The notes beneath the pieces are model-generated. The model was given only the letters and a program-made list of their open reading frames with translations. It was not told the DNA's origin and did no database searches. The position numbers were made by a program, and so were the translations under genes. A stretch of 64,000 nt of DNA. Source: Mercurialis annua (lineage: Eukaryota > Streptophyta > Magnoliopsida > Malpighiales > Euphorbiaceae). Shown in pieces: positions 25,684 through 38,485 of this stretch. The DNA is taken from contig NC_065571.1 in assembly GCF_937616625.2 (NCBI RefSeq), positions 32,821,879-32,885,878 on the forward strand. The letters run 5' to 3'. Position 1 is the first letter of the stretch, and the number at the start of each line of letters is the position of its first letter.

Positions 25684-27584
25684 GATATCCTAAAGAAACT
25701 AAAGGATATTACTTCTACAATGCTTATGAGAACAAAGTGTTTGTTGCTAGAAATGATGTCTTTTTGGAAAGAGAATTTATTTCCAAAGGAACCAGTGGGA
25801 GTACAGTACAACTTGAAGAAATTCAAGAACCACAAAATAGCATTGTACCAAGTATGGAACCTCAAAAGAATCAACAAGCAATTGCTGAACCAGTACAAGT
25901 ACCACAAGGCCAAAGGAGGTCTGATAGGACACGTCATAATCCTATGAGATATGGATTTCTCATTACTGAGAACAATGATGTGATGATTGTGGATCAAGAA
26001 GAACCCACATCCTATCAAGAGGCCATAAATAGTCCTGACTCTGAAAAATGGCTCGAAGCAATGAGATCTGAAATGAAATCCATGTATGATAATCAAGTTT
26101 GGACCTTGATTGACCCAACGGATGGTGTAAGAACCATTGGGTGCAAATGGGTCTTCAAAATGAAGACTGACATGGATGGCAATGTGCATACCTATAAAGC
26201 AAGACTAGTTGCAAAAGGTTTCAGACAAATACACGGTATAGACTACGATGAAACCTTTTCACCAGTTGCTATGCTCAAATCCATTCGAATTCTCCTTGCC
26301 ATAGCTGCATATTATGACTATGAGATATGGCAAATGGATGTCAAAACAGTGTTTCTTAATGGAAACTTACTTGAGGATGTGTACATGACACAACCTGAGG
26401 GTTTTGCCAGTCCAGAGAATTCTGAAAAGGTTTGCAAGCTTAAAAAATCCATTTATGGATTAAAGCAAGCTTCTCGGAGTTGGAATCTTCGTTTTGATGA
26501 AGCAATCAAAGAGTTTGGATTCATCAAGAATGAAGATGAACCTTGTGTGTACAAGAAGGTTAGTGGGAGCGCGATTATTTTCTTAGTGCTTTATGTTGAT
26601 GACATACTACTCATTGGAAACGACATTCCCATACTGCAAAATGTTAAATCATGGTTAGGGAAGTGTTTTTCAATGAAAGACTTGGGCGATGCTGCTTATA
26701 TATTAGGCATCAAGATCTATAGAGATAGATCTAGAAGACTCATTGGCCTAAGTCCAAGCACTTATGTTGATAAGGTATTAAACAGGTTTAGTATGCAAGA
26801 CTCCAAGAGAGGATTCTTACCAATGTCACATGCCATCAGTCTCAGCAAGACTCAGTGTCCTAAGACACAGGATGAGCGAGACCGCATGAGTAAGATTCCA
26901 TATGCTTCTGCTATTAGATCTATCATGTATGCAATGTTGTGCACTCGACCTGATGTCTTGTATGCTTTGAGTACAACCAGCAGATACCAGTCAAATCCAG
27001 GTGAAAGTCACTGGGCAGCAGTTAAGAACATCCTTAAGTACTTGAGAAGAACCAAGGATGCATTCTTGCTATATGGTGGTCAGGAAGATGAGCTGATTGT
27101 AAAGGGTTACACAGACGCTAGCTTCCAAACTGACATTGATGATTATAAATCACAGTCAGGATATGTGTTTTGTTTGAATCGAGGTGCTTTCAGCTGGAAG
27201 AGCTCGAAGCAGGACACCGTTGCTGATTCTACAACAGAAGCTGAGTATATAGCTGCTTCAGACGCAGCTAAGGAGGCTGTTTGGATCAAAAAGTTCATAA
27301 CTGAATTAGGTATTGTTCCTAGTATATCTGATCCAGTGAACTTGTTATGTGATAACAATGGGGCCATAGCACAAGCAAAGGAGCCCATATCACATCAGCG
27401 ATCCAAACACATTCTTAGACGCTATCATCTCATTCGAGAAATCATTGAGAGAGGAGATGTGAAGATATGCAGAGTTTCGACAAATGATAATGTTGCTGAT
27501 CCGCTAACTAAGGCTCTTCCACAACCTAAGCATAAGAGTCATACTAGGTCCATGGGAATTAGATTTAATGTAGATTGGGCCTAG
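25684..27584 (+). pseudogene. copia reverse transcriptase and RNase H
   Basis: Continuation of pol in the frame entered after the frameshift near 25660; open to TAG at 27582-27584. A short hydrophilic linker (QGQRRSDRTRHNP) precedes the RT. RT motifs: GCKWVFK, YKARLVAKGF, QMDVKTVFLNG with the first catalytic Asp, KSIYGLKQ, and YVDD at 26592-26603. RNase H follows with YTDASFQ, DSTTEAEYIA and LCDNNGAI, ending in NVADPLTKALP. This ~1.9-kb half is open and looks catalytically complete. It has no start codon of its own and would depend on the broken upstream frame. The stop lies 14 bp before the 3' LTR, typical of compact copia elements. Confidence 0.92.
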
Positions 27585-27587
27585 TGC

Positions 27588-27598
27588 AAATGGGAGAT
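27588..27598 (+). other. polypurine tract, copia
   Basis: AAATGGGAGAT abuts the 3' LTR start at 27599. The purine run is short but correctly placed for plus-strand priming. Confidence 0.75.
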
Positions 27599-29093
27599 TG
27601 TTAGTGATATGCACTAGGTCAATCATGTTTGACCATGTTTTGACTTTATCATTTTGTTATTTATTGATTGGCAGTTTTTATCATTTTATATTAATGATTA
27701 AAATACTTGAATGGTTAATTCTTTCTAAGGTCATCAAGTATGTGACTTGATAGTAGAACCCTTAGGTTTAATAAAAGAATTATATACCATCTATCCCTAG
27801 TCTTAATAGAACATTGAGACTAGTATGATGTTGACTGATGATTATGTTTTACTAATCATGTATATGAGATATTAAGTCAAATCATAGGTGCTATTTGAGA
27901 AATAAGGCATTGGATGACCCACTGTGAGAATACTACATAGATCACTGTCATAAGTAATTCTCATTACAGTTCTATTAGTATAATCCTTTGACCTTGAAAT
28001 CATCATGGATTTCTGCATAGCTATTTCATATTTTGATACAGTCTTATATTATCTTTAACAGGATAATGGAATAGATTGTCATTGGATATGAAAGTAACTA
28101 TGTGAGAAATGTGAGTGACTGAGAAGGAATTTGTCCCTCATTTATTTGAGTAAGATATCTATGGGCCCCTTGAAGAAGATAGACTGAAGGAAATGCATGG
28201 CCATGCTAATTGATAAGGAGTTATCATTTTCAGTCTACTTAAAGTCAAGAAACTAATGATTGAATATTATAAGGATGACAAGACTATGCCTTATATTCAA
28301 TCTGGATATCGAGTGACAAAGGGATTAAAATATTATTGTAAATGGTTAAATCGGATTGTCGATATTCATTTAACTTGGATAGTCATAATGTCTTGCTAGA
28401 GGCCACTTATGACTTGTGGGCTGAAATAGGAATTTCGGGCCTACTGCCAACGTTATATGAACCTACAGGGTCACAAACTAAGAATAGACCCAAAACAGTT
28501 ATGGGTTGTACAAGCCCAATGTGATTAAGTGATTAATTATTATATATATATATATATATAATTCGTAATATATATATATATATATATTAATAAATATATA
28601 TTAATTCGAAATTAAGGATAAGTGTTTTCCTTAATTTATTATTTTTAAAGATAATAAATAATTAATATATATGGATGATTATAAAAAAGGAGTTTTTGAT
28701 AAACATAAACTTGTAAGAATTGCAATGAGATTGAAATTCGAATTTGTCTCAAACCCTCGTGTTATTGTATCACTATAAATACACATTAAGCAATTTGTTT
28801 GAGAATCATGAAATTCAGTTTGCTTGTGAAGCAATAGTGCTAGCACACAAGCACTAGTTTTGGCTAAGGTCTGTTCGTGTGGATACTCGTAGAGGACGCG
28901 TTCTTTTGCAGGCGTTTCTTTATCTGAGGCCAGGTATCACCAAAGTGAACCACCTCCTTCCTTCCTACATTGCTGTTGAATTCAACATACAAAGAAGTAC
29001 TTATTCTGTTAATTCAAATAACATGGATCTTGGTATGGGTTTTTAGATAAATTTTTGAAATTCCGTTGCGTTATGAACCGAAAAAACCCAACA
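27599..29093 (+). repeat. copia 3' LTR
   Basis: 1495 bp, TGTTAG...CCCAACA. It contains the uninterrupted GATTGGCAG where the 5' LTR was hit by the nested element. TATAAATA lies at 28774-28781. Satellite resumes directly at 29094. Confidence 0.95.
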
Positions 29094-32000
29094 TTTATTT
29101 CGTAACGTTTGTAAACGCTTGGCTTCAATCACTAAAAATTTGTAAAAGTTTGGCTTAAAACACTAAAAAGGTGAAACGTTGGGATTTGTTTCGTAACGTT
29201 TGTAAACGTTTGGCATAAATCGCTAAAAAGGTGAAACGTTTAAAATTAAATTGCTAAAAAGGTGAAACGTTTGGATTTGTTTCGTATCATTTGTAAACAT
29301 TTGGCTTTAAATCGCTTAAAAGGTGAAACGTTTGGATTTATTTTGTAAACGTTTTTTTTAAATCGCTAAAAAGGTGAAACATTTGGTTTTGTTTCGTAAC
29401 GTTTGTAAACGTTTAGTTTAAATCGCTAAAAAGGTGAAACATTTATATTTGTTTCGTAACGTTTGTAAACGTTCAGCTTAAATTGCTAAAAAGGTGAAAT
29501 CTTTGGTTTTGTTTTGTAACGTTTGCTAATGTTTGGCTTAAATAGCTAAAAAGGTGAAACATTTGGTTTTGTTTCGTAACGTTTGTAAACGTTCGGCTTA
29601 AATCGACAAAAAGGGGAAACATTTGTATTTGTTTCGTAACATTTGTAAACGTTTGGCTAATATTGCTAAAAAGGTGAAACGTTTGGATTTGTTTCGTAAA
29701 CTTTGTAAACGATTGGTTTTGTTTCGTAATGTTTGTAAACGTTTGGCTAAAATCGCTAAAAATGTGAAACGTTTGGATTTGTTTCGTAATGTTTTAAACG
29801 TTTAGATTTGTTTCGTAACGTTTGTAAACATTTGGCTTAAATCATTAAAAATGTGAAACGTAATGTTTGTAAACGTTCGGCTTATATCGATAAAAAGGGG
29901 AAAGGCTTGGATTTGTATCGTAATGTTTGTAAATGTTTGGCTTCAATCGCAAAAAAGATGAAACGTTTCAATTTGTTTCGTAACGTTTGTAAACGTTTGG
30001 TTTTGTTTTGCAACGTTTATAAACGTTTGGCTTATATTGCTAAAATGGGGAAATGTTTGGATTTTTTTCGTAATGTTTGTAAACGTTTGGTTTGAATAGC
30101 TAAAAAGGTAAAATGTTTTGATTTGTTTCGAAACGTTTGTAAACGTTTGGCTTAAATTACTAAAAATGCGAAACGTTTGGATTTGTATCGTAATGTTTGT
30201 AAACGTTTGGCTTAAATCGCTAAAAATGTGAAACGTTTGGATTTATTTCGTAACGGTTTAAATTTTTGGATTTGTTTCGGAACGTTTGTAAACGTTTGGC
30301 TTAAATCGCTAAAAAGGTGAAACGGTTGGATTTGTTTCGCAACGTTTGTAAACGTTTGGTTTAAATTGCTAAAAAGGTGAAACGGTTGGATGTTTCGCAA
30401 CGTTTGTAAACGTTTGGTTTAAATTGCTAAAAAGGTGAAACGCTTGGATTTGTTTCATAATGTTTATAAACGTTTGGCTTTGTTTCATAACGTTTGTAAA
30501 CGTTTGGCTTCAATCGCAAAAAAGGTGAAACATTTGCATTTGTTTCGTAATGTTTGTAAACGTTTGGCTTAGATTGCTAAAAAGGTGAAACGCTTGGATT
30601 TGTTTCGTAACGTTTGGCTTAAAATGCTAAAAAGGTCAAACGCTTGGATATGTTTCGTAATGTTTGTAAACGTTTGGCTTAAATTGCTAAAAAGGGGAAA
30701 CGTTTGGATTTGTTTCGTAACGTTTGTAAACGTTTGGCTTAAATTGCTAAAAAGGGAAAACGTTTGGATTCTTTTCGTACCATTTTAAACGTTTGGCTTA
30801 AATCGCTGAAATGGGGAAACGTTTGGATTTGTTTCGTAACTTTTCTAAACATTTGGCTTAAATTTCTAAAAAGGTGAAACGCTTGGATTTATTTCGTAAC
30901 TTTTGTAAATGTTTGGCTTTGTTTCGTTACGTTTATAAACATTTTGCTTAAATTGCTAAAATATGTGAAACGTTTGGATATGTTTCATAACTTTTTAAAA
31001 GTTTGGTTTTGTTTCTTATCGTTTGTAATCATTTTGCTTAAATCACTTAATAGGTGAAACGCTTGGATTTGTTTCGTAACGTTTATCTTAAATTGCTAAA
31101 AAGGTGAAACGTTTGGATTTGTTTCGTAACGTTTGTAAACGTTTGGCTTAAATTGCTAAAAAGGTAAAACGCTTGGATTTGTTTCGCAACGTTTTAAACG
31201 TTTGGCATAAATCGTTAAAAAGGTGAAACGTTTGTTTTTGTTCCTTAATGTTTGCAAACGTTTGCTTAAATCGCTAAAAAGTTGAAACGTTTGGTTTAAT
31301 TACAAAACATTTGGCTTAAACCGTTTAAATGGAAAAACGTTTAGAATAAATCGCTAAAGAGGTGAAACACTTGGATTTTTTTCATAACGTTTGTAGACAT
31401 TTGTCTGAAATCACTAAAAATGTGAAACGTTTTGTTTTGTTCCGTAACGTTTGTAACATTTGGCTTAAATCGCTAAAAATGTGAAACGTTTGGATTTGTT
31501 TCGTAACGTTTCAAACGTTTGGTTTTGTTTTGTAACTTTTGTAAACGTTTGGCTTAAATCATTAAAAAGGGGAAACATTTGGATTTGTTTCGTAACGTTT
31601 GTAAACATTTAGCTGAAATCTCTAAAAAGAGGAAAATTTTTGATTTGTTTCATAACGTTTGTAACCATTTGGCTCAAATCGCTAAAAAGGTGAAACGTTT
31701 GGATTTGTTTCGTAACATTTGTAAACGTTTGGCTTATATCGCTAATATGAGGAAACGTCTGTATTTGTTTCGCAATATTTGTAAACGTTTGGCTTAAATC
31801 GCTAAAAAGGTGAAATGTTTCGATTTGTTTCGTAACGTTTGTAAACGTTTGGCTTAAATTGCTAAAAAGGGAAATGTTTGGATTTATTTCGTAACGTTTG
31901 TAAACGTTTGGCTTCAATCACTAAAAATTTGTAAAGGTTTGGCTTAAATCACTAAAATGGTAAAACGTTTGGATTTGTTTCGTAACGTTTGTAAGCGTTT

Positions 32001-35000
32001 GGCATAAATCGCTAAAAAGGTGAAACGTATGGATTTAAATTGCTAAAAAGGTGAAACGTTTGGATTTGTTTCGTAACGTTTGTAAACGTTTGATTTTAAA
32101 TCGCTTAAACGGTGAAACGTTTGGATTTGTTTGCTCACATTTGTAAACGTTTGTTTTAAATCTCTAAAAAGGTGAAACATTTGGTTTTGTTTCGTAACGT
32201 TTGTAAACGTTTAGTTTAAATTGCTAAAAAGGTGAAACGATTGGATTTGTTTCGTAGCGTTTGTAAACATTTGGCTTAAATCGCTAAAAAGGTGAAACAT
32301 TTGTATTTTTTTCGTAACGTTTTTAAACGTTCGGCTTAAATCGCTAAAAAGGTGAAATCTTTTGTTTTGTTTTGTAACGTTTGCTAACGTTTGGCTTAAA
32401 TAGCTAAAAAGGTGAAACAATTAGTTTTGTTTCGTTACGTTTGTAAACGTTCGGTTTAAATCGATAAAAAGGGGAAACGATTGGATTTGTTTCGTAACGA
32501 TTATAAACGTTTGGCTTGAATTGCTAAAAAGGGGAAACGTTTGGATTTGTTTCGTAAAGTTTGTAAACGATTGGTTTTATTTCGTAATGTTTGTAAATGT
32601 TTGGCTTAAATCGCTAAAAATGAGAAACGTTTGGATTTGTTTCTAAATGTTTTAAACGTTTAGATTTGTTTCGTAAAGTTTGTAAACATTTGGGTTCAAT
32701 CGCTAAAAAGGTGAAACATTTGGACTTTTTTCGTATCGTTTGTAAAAATTTGGCTGAAATCGCTGAAAAGGTGAAACGTTTGGATATGTTTCGTAACGTC
32801 TTAAACGTTTGGCTTAAATCATTAAAATGTGGAAACATTTGGATTTGTTTCGTAACGTTTGTAAACGTTTGACTTAAATTGCTAAATAGGTGAAACGTTT
32901 GGATTTGTTTCGTAACGTTTGTAAACGTTTGGCATATATTGCTAAAAAGGTGAAACGCTTGGATTTTTTTCTTAATGTTTGTAAACGTTTGGCTTATATC
33001 GCTAAAAAGGTCAAATGTTTCAATTTGTTTCGTAATGTTTGTAAACGTTTGGCTTCAATAGCAAAAAAGGTGAAAAATTTGGATTTGTTTCGTAGCGTTT
33101 ATAAACGTTTGGCTTAAATCGCTAAAATGGGGAAACGTTTGGATTTGTTTCGTAACGTTTGTAAACGTTTCGATTTGTTTCGTAACGTTTGTAAACGTTT
33201 GGTTTTGTTTCGCAACGTTTATAAACGTTTGGCTTAAATTTCTAAAATGGAGAAACGTTTGGATTTTTTTCGTAACGATTGTGAACGTTTGGCTTGAATC
33301 GCTAAAAGGTGAAATGTTTGGAGTTGTTTCGTAACGTTTGTTAACGTTTGGATTTGTTTCGTAATGTTTGTAAACGTTTGGCTTAAATCTCTGAAAATGT
33401 TAAACGTTTGGATTTATTTCGCAACGTTTTAAATGTTTGGATTTGTTTCGTAACGTTTGTAAACGTTTTGCTTAAATCGCAAAAAAGGTGAAACGTTTGG
33501 ATTTCTTTCATAGCTTTTGTAAACGTTTGGCTTAAATTGCTAAAAAGGGGAAACGCTTAGATTTGTTTCATAACTTTCATTAACGTTTGGCATAAATCGC
33601 TAAAGAGGTGAAACACTTGGATTTTTTTCGTAACGTTTGTAAACATTTGGCTTAAATCACTAAAAATGTGAAACGTTTGTTTTGTTCCGTAACGTTTGTA
33701 AACATTTGGTTAAATCACTAAAAATGTGAAAACGTTTGTTTTGTTCCGTAACATTTGTAAATATTTGGCTTCAATTGCTAAAAATGTGAAACGTTTGGAT
33801 TTGTTTCGTAACGTTTTAAACGTTTGGTTTTGTTTTGTAATTTTTGTAAACGTTTGGCTTAAATCATTAAAAAGGGTAAACATTTGGATTTGTTTCGTAA
33901 CGTTTGTAAACCTTTGGCTGAAATCTCTAAAAAGAGGAAAATTTTGGATTTGTTTCATAACGTTTGTAACCGTTTTGCGAAAATCGCTAAAAGGTGAAAC
34001 CTTTGGATTTGTTTCGTAACATTTGTAAACGATTGGCTTATATCGCTAATATGGGGAAATGTTTGTATTTGTTTCGTAATGTTTGTAAATGTTTGGCTTA
34101 AATCGCTAAAAAGGTGAAATGTTTGGATTTGTTTCGTAACGTTTGTAAACGTTTGGCTTAAATAGCTAAAAAGGGGAAAAGTTTGGATTTATTTCGTAAC
34201 GTTTGTAAACGCTTGGCTTCAATCACTAAAAATTTGTAAAAGTTTGGCTTAAAGCACTAAAAATATGAAACGTTGGGATTTGTTTCGTAACGTTTGTAAA
34301 CGTTTGGCATAAATCGCTAAAAAGGTGAAACGTTTGGATTTAAATTGCTAAAAAGGTGAAACGTTTGGATTTGTTTCGTATCATTTGTAAACATTTGGCT
34401 TTAAATTGCTTAAAAGGTGAAACGTTTGGATTTGTTCTGTAAACGTTTGTTTTAAATCGCTAAAAAGGTGAAACATTTGGTTTTGTTTCGTAACGTTTGT
34501 AAACGTTTATTTTAAATCGCTAAAAAGGTGAAACATTTATATTTGTTTCGTAACGTTTGTAAACGTTCGGCTTAAATTGCTAAAAAGGTGAAATCTTTGG
34601 TTTTGTTTTGTAACGTTTGCTAACGTTTGGCTTAAATATCTAAAAAGGTGAAACATTTGGTTTTGTTTCGTAACGTTTGCAAACGTTCGGCTTAAATCGA
34701 CAAAAAGGGGAAACATTTGTATTTGTTTCGTAACATTTGTAAACGTTTGGCTTATATTGCTAAAAAGGTGAAACGTTTGGATTTGTTTCGTAAAGTTTGT
34801 AAACAATTGGTTTTGTTTCGTAAAGTTTGTAAACGTTTGGCTTATTCGCTAAAAATGTGAAACGTTTTGATTTGTTTCGTAATGTTTTAAACGTTTAGAT
34901 TTGTTTCGTAACGTTTGTAAATATTTGGCTTAAATCATTAAAAATGTGAAACGTTTTGTTTTGTTCCGTAACGTTTGTAAACATTTGGCTTAAATTGCTA

Positions 35001-38000
35001 AAAATGTGAAACGTTTGTATTTGTTTCGTAACGTTTTAAACGTTTGGTTTTGTTTCGTAACTTTGGTAAACGTTTGGCTTAAATTATTTTAAAAGGGGAA
35101 ACATTTTGATTTGTTTTGAAACGTTTGTAAACATTTGGCTGAAATCTCTAAAAAATGGAAAATTTTGGATTTGTTTCATAATGTTTGTAACCGTTTGGCT
35201 AAAATCGCTAAAAAGCTGAAATGTTTGGATTTGTTTCGTAACATTTGTAAACGTTTGGCTTATATCGCTAATATGGGGAAACGTTTGTATTTGTTTCTTA
35301 ATGTTTGTAAACGTTTGGCATAAATCGCTAAAAAGGTGATATGTTTGGTTTTGTTTCGTAACGTTTGTAAACTTTGGGCTTAAATTGCTAAAAAGGGGAA
35401 ACGTTTGGATTTGTTTCGTAACATTTGTAAACGTTTGGCATAAATCGCTAAAAAGGTGAAACGTTTGGATTTGTTTCGTAACGTTTGTAAACATTTGGCA
35501 TAAATCACTAAAAAGGTGAAACGTTTGGATTTGTTTCCTAACGTTTGTAAACGTTTGGCTTTAAATCGTTTAAAAGGTGAAACGTTTGGATTTGTTTTGT
35601 AACGTTTGTAAACGTTTGTTTTAAATCGCTAAAAAGGTGAAACATTTGGTTTTTTCGTAACTTTTGTAAATGTTTATTTTAAATTGCTAAATAGGAGAAA
35701 CGATTGGATTTGTTTCGTAGCGTTTGTAAATAATTGGCTTAAATCGCTAAAAAGGTGAAACATTTGTATTTATTTCGTAACGTTTGTAAACGTTCGGCTT
35801 AAATCGCTAAAAAGGTGAAATCTTTGGTTTTGTTTTCTAACCTTTGCTAACGTTTGGCTTAAATAGCTAAAAAGGTGAAACAATTGGTTTTGTTTCGTAA
35901 CGTTTGTAAACGTTCGGTTTATATCGATAAAAAGGGGAAACGTTTGGAATTGTTTCGCAACGTTTGTAAACGTATGACTTGAATTACTAAAAAGGTGAAA
36001 CGTTTGGATTTGTTTCGTAAAGTTTGTAAACGATTGGTATTGTTTTGTAATGTTTGTAAACGTTTGGCTTAAATTGCTAAAAATGGGAAACATTTGGATT
36101 TGTTTCGTAATGTTTTAAACGTTTAGATTTTTTTCGTAACGTTTGTAAACATTTGGCTTCAATCGCTAAAAAGGTGAAACGTTTGGATTTGTTTTGTATC
36201 GTTTGCAAACGTTTGGCTTAAGTCGCTGGAAAGGTGAAACATATGAATATGTTTCGTAACGTTTTAAACATTTGGCTTAAATAGTTAAAATGCGTTGGAT
36301 TTGTTTCGTAACGTTTGTAAACGTTTGACTTAAATCGCTAGAAAGGTGAAACATTTGGATTTGTTTCGTAACGTTTGTAAACGTTTGGCATATATTGCTA
36401 AAAAGGTGAAATGCTTGGATTTGTTTTGTAACGTTTGTAAACGTTTGTTTTAAATCGCTAGAAAGGGGAAACGTTTGGATTTGTTTCGTAATGTTTGTAA
36501 ACGTTTGGCTTCAATCGCAAAAAAGGTGAAACGTTTTGATTCGTTTCGTAGCGTTTATAAACGTTTGGCTTAAATCGGTAAAATGGGGAAACGTCTGGAT
36601 TTGTTTCGTAACGTTTGTAAACGTTTCAATTTGTTTCGTAAAGTTTGTAAACGATTGGTTTTTTTTCACATCGTTTATAAACGTTTGGCTTAAATTGCTA
36701 AAATGGAGAAATGTTTGGATTTTTTTCGTAAAGTTTGTAAACGTTTGGTTTGAATAGCTAAAAAGGTGAAATGTTTGGATTTGTTCCGTAACGTTTGTAA
36801 ACGTTTCGCTTAAATTGCTAAAAATATGAAACGTTTGGATTTGTTTCGTAATTTTTGTAAACGTTTGGCTTAAATCGTTAAAAATGTGAAACGTTTGGAT
36901 TTTATTCGTAACAGTTTAAATGTTTGGATTTGTTTCGTAATGTTTGTAAACGTTTGGCTTAAATCGCTAAAACGGTGAAACAGTTGGATTTGTTTTGTAA
37001 CGTTTGTAAACGTTTGGCTTAAATAGCTAAAAAGGTGAAACGCTTAGATTTGTTTCGTAGCTTTTATAAACGTTTGACTTAAATCGCTAAAGAGGTGAAA
37101 AGCTTGGATTTCTTTTGTAATGTTTGTAAACGTTTGGCTTTAAATCGCTAAAAAAGTGAAACGTTTGGATTTGTTTTGTAACGTTTGTAAACGTTTGTTT
37201 TAAATCGCAAAAAAGGTGAAACATATGGTTTTGTTTCATAATGTTTGTAAACGTTTAGTTTAAATTGCTAAAAAGGTGAAACGATTTGATTTGTTTCGTA
37301 GCGTTTGTAAACATTTTGCTTAAATCGCTAAAAAGGTGAAACATTTGTATTGGTTTCGTAACGTTTGTAAACGTTCGGCTTATATCGATAAAAAGGGGAA
37401 ACGTTTGGATTTGTTTCGTAACGTTTTTAAACGTTCGGCTTGAACTACTAAAAAGGTGAAACGTTTGGATTTGTTTCGTAAAGTTGGTAAACGATTGGTT
37501 TTGTTTCGTACTGTTTGTAAACGTTTGGCTTAAATCGATAAAAATGTGAAACGTTTGGATTTGTTTCGTAATGTATTAAACGTTTAGATTTGTTTCATAA
37601 CGTTTGTAAACATTTGGCTTCAATCGCTAAAAAAGGTGAAACGTTTGAATTTGTTTCGTATCGTTTGTAAATGTGTCGCTTAAATCACTGAAAAGGGGAA
37701 ATGCTTGAATATGTTTCGTAACGTTTTAAATGTTTGGCTTAAATCTTTAAAATGCGGAAACATTTGGATTTGTTTCGTAATATTTGTAAACGTTTGACTT
37801 AAATCGCTAAAAAGGTTAAACGTTTGGATTTGTTTCGTAACGTTTGTAAACGTTTGGCTTATATTGCTAAAAAGGTGAAATGCATGGATTTATTTCTTAT
37901 CGTTTGTAAACGTTCGACTTATATCGCTAAAAAGGTGAAACGCTTGGATTTGTTTCGTAATGTTTGTAAATGTTTGGCTTCAATCGCAAAAAAGGTGATA

Positions 38001-38020
38001 CGTTTCGATTTGTTTCGTTA
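29094..38020 (+). repeat. 60-bp satellite array, forward orientation (middle block)
   Basis: About 149 monomers of the same family and orientation as 1-9989. The first bases complete the monomer cut by the copia insertion. Within it, 29858-34953 repeats the order of variant monomers seen at 5752-9989 plus 29099-29857, and 34950-38020 resembles ~1700-5800. Ends at an orientation switch at ~38020. Confidence 0.97.
29858..34953 (+). repeat. ~5-kb segmental duplication within satellite (second copy)
   Basis: The first copy is 5752-9989 continued at 29099-29857. Matching landmarks: GGGGAAAGGCTTGGATTTG at ~5790/~29897; AGAGGAAAATTTTGGATTTG at ~7473/~31629; and the TAAACCTTTGGCTGAAATC monomer at ~9720/~33909. 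The copy joint is visible at ~29850-29865, where a shortened monomer reads GTGAAACGTAATGTTTG. The second copy is ~100 bp longer, explained by extra monomers near 30390 and 33720. Confidence 0.8.
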
Positions 38021-38024
38021 CAAT
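38017..38024. other. satellite orientation switch (inversion junction)
   Basis: A forward monomer reads GATTTGTTTCGT and breaks off. The next bases TTACAATTTAAGCC belong to a reverse monomer. Downstream, GTTACGAAACAAATCC mirrors the forward part across ~40 bp. No foreign filler is present; at most ~3 bp (TTA) could be shared microhomology. Confidence 0.93.
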
Positions 38025-38485
38025 TTAAGCCAAACGTTTATTAATGTTACGAAACAAATCCAAGCATTTCACCTCTTTAGAAATTTAAGCCAAATGTTTA
38101 CTAAAGTTACGAAATAAATCCAAACATTTCATCTTTTTTGCGATTTAAGCCAAACATTTACCAACGTATGAAAAAAATCCAAATGTTTCACCTTTTTAGC
38201 GATTTAAGCCAAACATTTACAAAAGTTACAAATTAAAACCAAACGTTTAAAACGTTACGAAACAAATCCAACCGTTTCACATTTTTAGCGATTTAAGCCA
38301 AACCCGTACAAACGTTACAAAACAAAATCAAGAATTTCACCTTTTTAGCAATTTAAGCCAAAACGTTTACATACGTTACGAAACAAATCCAAGCGTTTCA
38401 CCTTTTTAGCAATTTAAGCCAAACGTTTACAAACGTTACGAAAAAAATCCAAACGTTTCACCCTTTTAGCAATTTATGCCGAACG
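38021..38485 (-). repeat. 60-bp satellite, reverse orientation (short block before Tekay insertion)
   Basis: About eight reverse monomers. The first ~150 bp parallel ~51780-51990. The last ~100 bp parallel 60280-60383, including the AGCAATTTA(T/A)GCCGAACG target of the Tekay-like element. It was continuous with 49289 onward before that insertion. Confidence 0.95.

Larger units (their letters stand above)
9990..29093 (+). mobile_element. Ty1/copia LTR retrotransposon, complete but interrupted and defective
   Basis: The element starts TGTTAGTGATATGC at 9990 and ends CCCAACA at 29093. The target duplication is imperfect: TTAAT at 9985-9989 and TTTAT at 29094-29098. A paralogous satellite copy near 34186 shows the unoccupied site reading TTTAT. 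Order: 5' LTR (split), PBS, long leader, gag, protease, integrase, RT, RNase H, PPT, 3' LTR. Integrase before RT is the Ty1/copia order. Without the nested insertion the element would be about 8.7 kb. LTRs of ~1.5 kb and the gag sequence suggest the Tork/Angela/TAR side of plant copia lineages, but I cannot place it firmly. The coding region has an in-frame stop and a frameshift, so the copy is non-autonomous. Confidence 0.95.

Noticed and set aside
38021..38485. The reverse block as a separate small inversion bounded by the Tekay element
   Set aside because: Satellite right of the element (49284 onward) has the same reverse orientation, and paralogous empty sites join both flanks, so the flip is a single junction at ~38020.
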